The notes under the pieces: generated by a model
What the model was told of the DNA's origin: nothing
What the model saw: only the letters and a program-made list of their open reading frames with translations
The model's database searches: none
Made by a program: the position numbers and the translations under genes
Shown here: positions 55,850 through 64,000 of the stretch, piece after piece
How positions within the stretch are numbered: the first letter of the stretch is position 1
How the letters are laid out: every line of letters starts with the position of its first letter
NCBI GenBank assembly: GCA_024036415.1
Contig: JAMWET010001668.1
Location: 29,130-93,129, forward strand
Reading direction: 5' to 3'
Length of the DNA stretch: 64,000 nt
From: Prochilodus magdalenae
Lineage: Eukaryota > Chordata > Actinopteri > Characiformes > Prochilodontidae

Positions 55850-56560
55850 TGTAACGTTGGGGCCCATTTCGTTGGTGCACTTATGAAAGACCAGAGACGG
55901 AAAGTGATTCAGAGAGTCAGAAGATTCCGTTGAGCCGATACTCACGGATCCCAGGAGCACATGGAGAAAGAGTCTCGGTATCCACGGCAACAACGTAACC
56001 GAGCAGTACTCACGATTCACAGAGCTGACTTGCGATTCTCTGAAGAAACAGTCTTGGCACTTCCAACTGGATACAGATGCAGTTTCCACACGAACACGAA
56101 GCTCGGAGTGCAGCGAAGTCCCGGCGATGCACGAAGCCTGGCAGAATCTATTAAGCATGTGCTCGCACTCAGTCCCGCTGTCTCCTGCTCTTCCCGGTAC
56201 GCTAAACTCCCAGAGGTGGCTAGACTGCCACACAAGCACTGTTCAGCGAACAACACAAACTGCTACAGTTCACTGCTAAACCTTAAGCACTTACAGTCTG
56301 TAAACTTAGCTGTTAAAACGGAGAAAGTCACGGAAAACTGCGGAGAAACGAGTAATGCTCAGCCAACTTCTCTGCTCTCTCTCTGCACACACAAACAGCC
56401 GGAGACGCCTCCCTTAGGTCCGCCCCTTCTAAGCACTGATTGGCGGGAAACATGCCAGTCATTGTGTAAGTCATCCTAATTGGTCCAGCCGAACGGGAAA
56501 AGTGGTGGATAAAAGGCGCGCAAAAGCAAAGGACTATGGGAAATGGAGTTCTGTAATACT
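55850..56560. other. CpG-richer stretch of unknown nature
   Basis: GC and CpG content are clearly higher than in the flanks. Overlapping open frames run on both strands (plus 55961-56479, 172 codons; minus 56239-55841, 132 codons), but neither translation looks like a known protein and the frames are probably a consequence of base composition. GGATAAAAGGCGCGC at 56508-56522 is TATA-like. It could be a promoter/CpG island or the LTR/leader of an unrecognised retroelement ('ggccccatttcg' near 55861 resembles a leader end when reversed). Confidence 0.35.
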
Positions 56561-56569
56561 AAACACAAA

Positions 56570-57070
56570 CACGAAGGTTAATACATAGAAATATAAACGT
56601 ACAGAAATACGCAAAGGCCCTACACACAGTAAGAGCGATTATCAGGAAGTGATTTCAAAATAAAAGCCATTAGTTGCTAACAAGACGTGGATGCGATTTC
56701 ATGTTCAAGAGTTACTTAAAAATTGAATGAGTGACTGAATAGGTATAGAAAACTATGAATCAATGAAAAATACATAAATATGTAACTAACCAACTAAATA
56801 AATATTCAAGCCAATATGTATATATGTAAAGCAATTTGAATTGCCCTTGTGTAAGAAAGGTGCTATACAAATAAACTTGCCTTGCCAAATACTGTTTAGA
56901 AGAAAACGTGTTTGACAATAACAGGTAGGTTTTTTTTAATTCCAGATAAAATAAATGAAAATGTTATCTGAGGTATTTTCTATTTGGATTTATTTATTTA
57001 TACTTAATACAATTCTTTTATAAACTCCAGTATCTTGCCCTCGTTAGATATGCTAACTACTTGAATTTGG
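56570..57070. other. AT-rich spacer, nothing recognised
   Basis: No feature beyond 'gaattgcccttgtgtaagaa ... ctatacaaataaacttgcct', a retroposon-tail-like scrap near 56830-56885. Confidence 0.4.
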
Positions 57071-57071
57071 T

Positions 57072-59612
57072 ATTAGATTAGATTCAACTTTGTCATTGTG
57101 CAGAGTACAGGTACAGAACCAATGAAATGCAGTTAGCATCTAACCAGAAGTGCAAATACAATATTATTTACGTAAAGAGCCGTAATAATAAATATATACA
57201 TATATAAGCATATCTATATACATATATGAATGTATAGAGCAGCATTTACAAATGAATGTTTTAACTGTAAGAGTAGTGCAAGTAGACAGTATGTACACAA
57301 TGAAAATAACATCTGAGGTAGAGATAATATGAGAACAGTATGTAAACATGTGTACAGTAGGCTTGGTGACTTTTTGACTAGAACTGAGGAGTTCAGAGAC
57401 CAGGTGAGTTCACTGGAGATGTGGGTGCCGAGGAACTTGAAGCTGGTCACCTGTTCTACTGCAGCTCCGCTAGACTGTCCATTATGATCTCCTTGTTTTT
57501 TTTCTCCTTAGGTTGTTGTCATGGCACCATGTAGACAGATGCTGTACCTCATCCCTATAGGCCGTCTCGTCATTGTCTCTGATCAGGCCTATCACCGTGG
57601 TGTTGTCCGCGTACTTGATTATGGTGTTAGAACCATAAATTGGCACGCAGTCATGGGTGAACAGGGAGTACAGGATCGGGCTCAAAACACAACCTTGTGG
57701 GACGCCAGAAATCCGAAATCCAGTTGAAAAGTGTTGCGCTGATACCCAGATGGTTGAGCTTGGAGAGAAGCTTGGAGGGGATCACTGTGTTGAATGCTGC
57801 ACTGAAGTCAATGAACAGCATTCTGACATAGGAGTTCTGACAGTCCAGGTGGGTCAGTGCAGTGTGAAGTGCGGTGGAGATGGCATCCTCAGTTGACCTG
57901 TTGCTACGGTAGGCGAACCGATGTGGGTCCAGTGTGGCGGGCAGGCAGGAAGTGAGAAAGAACTAGTCTTTCAAAGCACTTGGAGATGATTGGGGTGAGT
58001 GCGACAGGGCGGAAGTCGTTCGGGGCTGAAGCAGTTGGGTGCTTTGGCACCGGCACAATGGTGGCAGTCTTAAAGATGGTTGGTACAGCAGCTTGGGTCA
58101 GTGAAAGATTGAAAATATGTGCAAAAACTCCTGAGACTTCATGGGCACAAGCTCTTAACACACGACCAGGTACCCCATCAGGGCCGGCAGCGCTCCGTAC
58201 ATTCACCCTACTCAGCGTACGACGAACATCAAGGGTGTGAGTGGATGATCGTGGAGTGGCGGATCAGTTTTTAAGGAAATCACCATGTTCCCCCGGTCAA
58301 AGTGAGCATAAAAATGATTAAGCTCAGCAGGGAGTGAAGCACAGTTGTTGGCTAGTACAGTGCTACGTAGTTTGTAGGCAGTCAGAGTTTGTATGCCTTG
58401 CCACATATGCCGTGGGTCAGAAGAGCTGAAGTGCTCCTCAATCCGTTGTTTATAGCAGTGCTTGGCCATGGAGATCCCTTTCCTCAGATTAGCTCTGGCA
58501 GAGCTGTAAGCCTCCCGGTCACCAGACCAGAAGGCAGCATCTCTAGCTTTGAGCAGGAGGTGAACCTCTCTGTTCATCCAGGGCTTCTGGTTAGGGAAGG
58601 TTATTATTGTTTTGTGTGATGTCACTCTATCCACACAGATGTTATGTTCCACGACAGAGTTGGTGTAGATGTCAATGTTGAGAGTTTGTGGTGGCCCGGG
58701 CAGCATACTCACTCCAGTCAGTGAGCTTGAGTTTGTGGTGGCCCGGGCAGCATACTCACTCCAGTCAGTGAGCTTGAACTCCTGCTGAAGAAAGGAGTCA
58801 GCTCCCTCCATCCAGATCTTTACAGACCTGGTTGCTGGTGTAACACAGTTTGTAGTTTGCTGATACCCGCACAAAGCACTTCCATAGCTGCGTTAGCATT
58901 AGCATTAGCATCAGGGGGCACATAGACTTTTCCAGCGAAGACACAGTTAAACTCACGCGGCAGATAGAAGGGTCTACCCTTGATAATCAGGAACTCCAGG
59001 TCAGCAGAGCGGTGGGTTACCATGACGACAGAGTCCGTGCACCACGCTTTGTTTACATAGATGCAGTTTCCTCCACCCGTAGCTGAGGCTGAACGGTCAG
59101 CTCTGAACAATGCCCGGCCCTTCAGTTCCACCACGCTGTTCGCCACATCGCTGTTTGACCATGTTTCGGTGAAAAACATGAGCTTACAGTCCACGAGCCT
59201 TCTCTGTATGAGTGTCCAGATCTTTAATTCATCCGGCTTTCTTGGCAGCGAGCCAACATAGGCGAGAAAGACGCTCGGTAGCGCCGTTCGGTGTGGGTTA
59301 AGCCTTAGCTTAGCACGCAAACCTCCGCGCTTACCCCGTCGTTGCTTCCGCTCGCGACGCCGGCGCCGGGCTCTTCCGGTCGGCACGAGTGACTCGCTAG
59401 GGCCCGGTGTCAGATCACCTCTGGAAGTAGCTGGTTGAAGTCGGTCAAATGTTTTTGTAGCGAATATTGATATCCAGAAGCGCCTGTCTGGAGTAGCTAA
59501 ATGGTAAATCGGGCGAAAACACTGGAGATAATTAGGTAAATAAACACTAATTTGCGAAAACTGGTCAGACGCTGAGCCTCGCGGTGTGCTCGCGACGCCA
59601 TCTTGGCCTAGA
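57072..59612 (-). mobile_element. L2/Rex-group LINE, long but defective
   Basis: On the minus strand the 5' end is GC-rich near GCTCGCGACGCCATCTTGG (59580-59610). The endonuclease part reads LMFFTETWSNSDV, FRADRSASATGGGN, IYVNKAWCTD and GKVYVPPDA. The linker/finger part (58874-58212) includes EEHFSSSDPRHMWQGIQTL. RT follows with [52 protein letters not shown] and KYADNTTVIGLI, and the thumb with FKFLGTHISSELTW. The 3' UTR ends 'caatgacaaagttgaatcta' plus TCTAATACC. Several frameshifts, a 47-bp internal tandem duplication (58682-58775) and YADN in place of YADD make it inactive. Confidence 0.85.
58682..58775. repeat. 47-bp tandem duplication inside the LINE
   Basis: GAGTTTGTGGTGGCCCGGGC ... 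GTGAGCTT is present twice with period 47. As 47 is not a multiple of three, it breaks the LINE frame. Confidence 0.95.
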
Positions 59613-59718
59613 CTATTAGCATTTAGCTTGGAGAAAATGTATGAATGAGCCAACCTAGCATCACCATATGCACATCTAAAAATATGAATCAACAATTATA
59701 GTTAAAAACAAACCTACT

Positions 59719-59967
59719 TTGGTCAAATTGACGCACACAAATCATGGTCTACTGTGCATTTCACCACCAAACGAACAGTACATCTGCTTCCAGCTCCGTT
59801 TACTGCACGAGCGAACTACGGAAGAACGGCAGGGACAAAATACTAACTACCCAGGAAACGATTATCGAACTATAGGGGGTTTAGCCCCATCTAGTGGGCA
59901 TTCCACGAACTACAACTTACTGAATGAGCTGAAACAGAGAGACTTTCCTACACTGCGAATACTGTAA
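59719..59967 (+). other. Open frame ending in duplicated block B'
   Basis: 82 codons ending STNYNLLNELKQRDFPTLRIL-stop. The last ~20 codons are shared with block B at 9021-9086, where the stop is also conserved. It could be a fragment of a last coding exon followed by its 3' UTR, or chance. No homologue was recognised. Confidence 0.2.
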
Positions 59968-60564
59968 ACCTGTCTCATTTGTAAAGTAATGTTGATGGTG
60001 TTAGTGTTATGGGCTTGTGTAAAATTTTTGAAACATGGAATTCCAGTCCTTACTCCAACACTGCTACTAGATTTGACACATGTACTGTTTTTGTTCGTTC
60101 ATTCCTGAACTCTAAAGTAACCTACTGTTAAAGTTTTAACATTTTCCATTAACATTGTGTCCCTACTGAGACAGGATGACATTACCACAGCAATGCTTTA
60201 TTTGTAATATCATGTTTTTAATTTTAACACTTAAACCGACATGATTTACTTATTAGCACTGCAACTGCATCTGAGTAATGAGGATAAAAAAAGGTATCAT
60301 TATCTGATGAAAGAAAAACAGGTGTACACCACAACCCTACATTACAGAATGCCCCTGGCTTAAGAACACTGCACATACCTTGTACTTCCACTCAGTGGCC
60401 ATTGTGTTTCTGTTTTGTTGCATTTTAGTGCCAGTGAACAGTTAAAATTCAGTTAGCTGACGTCTTTCACCACAGGCCACAAGCTAATTAGTTCCATTCT
60501 GCTTTAACAGGCTCAAGTTTTTCCATGAATCTTTTAAATGATTTTTTTAAAAATATTCATTTAA

Positions 60565-60630
<66 letters not shown>

Positions 60631-60960
60631 GTGTGTGTATATATATGACCAATTCACTAGCCTTCACTAGTGTAATAAAAACCTTTATTAAAATTTTATT
60701 TCCTGATTAGCTTTATACGGTCAGAGTGCTTTATTATTTCTCTTATTATAATTATGCCACGGGGTCTCCATACAGTTAAAGCAATATGACTTTTTTCTTC
60801 ATGCTGTAGTTACCAACATGTAACAGCAGAGGGCATCCTTTAGCACATCTCAGAACATACAGTCAGTCAAACCTGAAGAGCTGCATGCCATTAAAACACT
60901 GTAACATCCCATAAATAAGGAAATATTAATTTTATTCTCTCCTATTTATAATAAACGTTA
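59907..60960. repeat. Duplicated block B' (proximal part)
   Basis: Starts ACGAACTACAACTTACTGAA, exactly where B starts at 9021. Homology runs through 'ccctactgagacaggatg', 'gcactgcacataccttgtac' and 'tgaccaattcactagcc' into the satellite array. Confidence 0.9.
60567..60625. repeat. (TA)n microsatellite
   Basis: Pure TA run in B', expanded relative to the interrupted counterpart in B (9692-9808). Confidence 0.95.
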
Positions 60961-61110
60961 GCATTAGAGGTCTGTCGAGTCACCCAATGAAAACATTTGG
61001 TAAATTATTAAACTGAATGAAAATTGACTAGAGCCTAAACTGTAGAGCAGCTGAAACCCTATATATATAACCTGATGAACTGCATGCCATTATGTATGTA
61101 TGTATGTATG

Positions 61111-61162
<52 letters not shown>

Positions 61163-61395
61163 CAAACACAGTAACATCCCATTAATAAGAAAATATTAAT
61201 TTTATTCTCTACTATTAATAATAAACGTTAGCATGAAGAGGTCTATCCAGTCACCCAATGAAAACATTTGGTAAATTATGAAACTGAATGAAAATTGACT
61301 AGAGCCTAAACTGTAGAGCAGCTGGAACCCTATATCAAGCTTGAAAGAAAAAATAGTTCATTTTATTTATTTATTATTTCTCTTATTATAATTGT

Positions 61396-61486
<91 letters not shown>

Positions 61487-61588
61487 CATACATACATACA
61501 TACATACATAATTATAATAAGAGAAATAATAAATAAATAAAGTGAATATAAAAATGTAAAAAAAAAACAAAAATATATATATATATAA

Positions 61589-61624
<36 letters not shown>

Positions 61625-62330
61625 TATATTACTGAAAATGCTGCCAAATACCTCATCGTCCTATGTTTTCAACATTCTGAAACGGCTGGTGAATTGGTCA
61701 GTGGAGCAGACACGGGGTCTCCATACAGTTAAGGCAATATGACATTTTTTTGTTCATGCTGTAGTTACCAACATGTAACAGCAGAGGGCAGCCTTTAGCA
61801 CATCTCAGAACATACAGTTAGTCAAACCTGATGAACTGCATGCCATTAAAACACAGTAACATCCCATAAACAAGAAAATATTTATTTTATTCTCTTCTAT
61901 TTATCATAAACGTTGTGTGTGTGTGTATATACATACATACATACATAATTATAATAAGAGAAATAATAAATAAATAAAATGAATATAAAAATGAATATAA
62001 AATATATATATATGAAATATAAATATATATATTTATATATATATTTTTTTTATATATATTTATTTTTTGTGTATATATATATATACACATATACACACAT
62101 ATACACACACACACATAATTATAATAAGAGAAATAATAAAGCACTCTAACCGTATAAAGCTAATCAGGAAATAAACTTTTAATAAAGGTTTTTTATTACT
62201 GAAAATGCTGCCAAATACCTCATCGTCCTATGTTCTCAACATTCTGAAACGGCTAGTGAATTGGTCAGTGTAGCAGACACGGGGTCTCCATACAGTTAAA
62301 GCAATATAATTGGAATATAAAAAAAAAGCA
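60760..62330. repeat. Satellite-like array in B' with TA/CATA cores
   Basis: Same units as 9990-12432. The anchor 'gtagttaccaacatgtaaca' occurs near 60807 and 61760. Cores are (TATG)n at 61092-61118, (TA)n at 61118-61157 and 61396-61480, and (CATA)n at 61483-61508. Confidence 0.85.
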
Positions 62331-63700
62331 CTCTAACCGTTATAAAGCTAATCAGGAAATAAACTTTTAATAAAGGTTTTTATTACTGAAAATGCTCGCC
62401 AAAGATACCTCATTGATCTTCCTATGTTTCTCAACATTCTGTAAACTGCTAGTGAATTGGTCCAGTACGTAAGCAGAACCCGGGGTCTCCATCAGTTAAA
62501 GCATTATTGAACATTTTTTTTTCATCATGCTGTAGTTTACCAAACAATGTAACAGCAGAGGCAAGCCTTTAGCTACTACTCCAGAACATACACAAGTTCA
62601 GTCAAACACCTGATGAAACACTGCAATGCCATTATAAAACAACATGTGTTAACATCCACCTAAATACACGAATAAATATTTATTTTTAATTCTCCTTCTT
62701 TTATAATAAAACGTATGTGGTGTATGTATGTATGTATATATATAATATATATATATATAATTATATATATATATATATAACTACAACACATAACTCACCA
62801 CGATATACATACATAATTAATAATAAGAGAAATAATAAATTAAATAAATAAGTGAATATAAAAATTCACAATAATAAATATATATATATGAAATATATCA
62901 ATAAAATATATAGATGATATCATATAGATATTTTATATATTTACATATTTTTTTGTGTATACTTAATATGATATATTTCATAATATAAATTTCATATATA
63001 TATATACAAATATCTATACATAATTTATACAATAGAAATAAAATGTAAAGAAACACAAATATATTTACTATATCCCACATATATACACCATATACACCCC
63101 CAACATACAATTATAGATTAGACAGCAATATAAAAGCACATCTAACCGTATTAAAGCTAATCAGGAAAATAAACTTATTAATAACAGGTCTTTTTTTTAT
63201 TTACTTGAAAAATATACTGGCCAAATGATAACCTACATCGTCCTATGTTGCTCTACCACATTCTGAACCAAGCTGTTGACATTAGGTCAGAATGGAGCAC
63301 AGAACAACAGAGGGTCTCCATACAGTTAACGCAATATGAACATTTCATTTATTTCCTTCCAAGCTGTAGTTACACCAACCAATGTCATAACACGCAGGAG
63401 GAGCAACGACCTATTGAGACACGGATACTCAGAAACACATCAGGTCAATACAACCTATTGACGATCTGCAATGCTAGTAAAACACAGTAACATCCCATTA
63501 ATAAGAAATCTATTTAATTTTATTCTCTACTATTAATAATAAAAACGATTAGGCATGAAGAGGTCTATCCAGTCACTCCAATATGAAAACATTTTAGGTA
63601 CATTTTTATGAAAACTGAATGAAACTTGACTAGAAGCCGAAACTGTAAGAGCAAGCTGGGAAACCTCTATATCAAGCTTGAATGACAAAACCGGTCTTAG
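62330..63700. repeat. Satellite units with dense small indels
   Basis: Recognisable copies of the same units (for example GAAAATGCTCGCCAAAGATACC for the usual GAAAATGCTGCCAAATACC) but with an extra or missing base every 10-20 nt, unlike any other copy in the window. Confidence 0.75.
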
Positions 63701-64000
63701 ATCTTAGAACTACAGCAAATGTTTCCTCAGTTCTCAAATGCATACAGATTGCTGGTAAAGGAAGAGGTGAGGAACATCAGGCTACATGAACCTGTACCCA
63801 CTTTTTCAAAATGTTTTGTGGGCACCAAATTCAAAGTGGGCACAAAATCTTTTTCAACAAAATGATAAAACGTCTTAGGGTCAACATTTCATGCCATTAT
63901 ACTACTTTAAATTAAATATAGAGTTTAAATGATGTGCACATCGTTGTATCCTATTGTTGTTTACCTTTTGTACAGCATGTTATTTTAGTTGTACAAATCA
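63700..64000. other. Unique sequence at the window end, nothing recognised
   Basis: No repeat or gene signature was identified. It may continue beyond the window. Confidence 0.4.

Noticed and set aside
1..64000. CRISPR arrays, operons, bacterial ribosome-binding sites, tRNA or rRNA genes
   Set aside because: The DNA is vertebrate nuclear. Tandem repeats here lack the spacer structure of CRISPR arrays, and no cloverleaf or rRNA core was seen.

Overview
The window is vertebrate nuclear DNA from a bony fish. The evidence is split genes with GT-AG introns, a CARD-NACHT-LRR immune receptor with a fish-style expanded repeat region, and many typical teleost transposable elements: L1, L2/Rex-like LINEs, Ty3/Gypsy, Tc1, MITEs and TA-rich microsatellites. 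Several repeats, especially the palindromic foldback family at 19.5 kb, resemble ones I associate with otophysan fish (characins, catfishes, electric eels). That is recall, and I cannot name the species.

Layout. 1-3.26 kb is non-genic and holds a SINE/L2 tail, a LINE 3'-UTR remnant, a 253-bp MITE and simple repeats. 3.26-9.02 kb (segment A) and 12.43-17.21 kb (A') are two near-identical non-coding copies. They differ mainly in a (TATATACT/CATTCACTAATAACATCC)-type VNTR, long in A and short in A'. 9.02-12.43 kb (B) is a unique-looking block that runs into a satellite of roughly 630-690 bp units with TA-repeat cores. A second copy, B', starts at 59.9 kb and runs to about 63.7 kb.

17.3-51.1 kb holds one large gene on the minus strand, reconstructed here as 16 exons. 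Exon 1 encodes a CARD. Exon 2 encodes a complete NACHT ATPase with Walker A and B. Exon 3 is an LRR-type exon. Seven cassette exons of 417-429 bp follow, each coding a very similar module of about 140 residues, then six more LRR-like exons. Every splice junction after exon 1 is phase 2 and every exon is open, so the gene looks functional. The sum is about 2,261 residues. The last recognised exon ends at a TGA that overlaps a good splice donor, so the true 3' end is uncertain. By architecture it is a giant cytosolic NLR (NLRC-type). Motifs GAAACTGAAAG, matching the interferon-response (ISRE) core, occur three times upstream of its start.

The introns are full of insertions: a nearly full-length L1-type LINE with target-site duplication (28.6-34.0 kb) nested in an LTR-like repeat, a degenerate Ty3/Gypsy element with LTRs (38.66-40.99 kb), a Tc1 transposase pseudogene (42.7-43.8 kb), a Tc1-type MITE (44.29 kb), a probable solo retroviral LTR (22.98 kb) and LINE 3' ends. 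52.5-54.8 kb and 57.1-59.6 kb are LINE remnants. 55.85-56.56 kb is a CpG-richer stretch of unknown role.

The most striking structural point is that A is joined directly to B at 9020/9021, while A' and B' are separated by exactly the 42.7-kb block that contains the NLR gene. The window therefore appears to hold both an NLR-lacking and an NLR-containing version of the same locus. This is either a tandem duplication with loss or two haplotypes placed in series by the assembler. The second reading is supported by the end of B' (62.3-63.7 kb), which is dense in single-base indels like unpolished long-read sequence.
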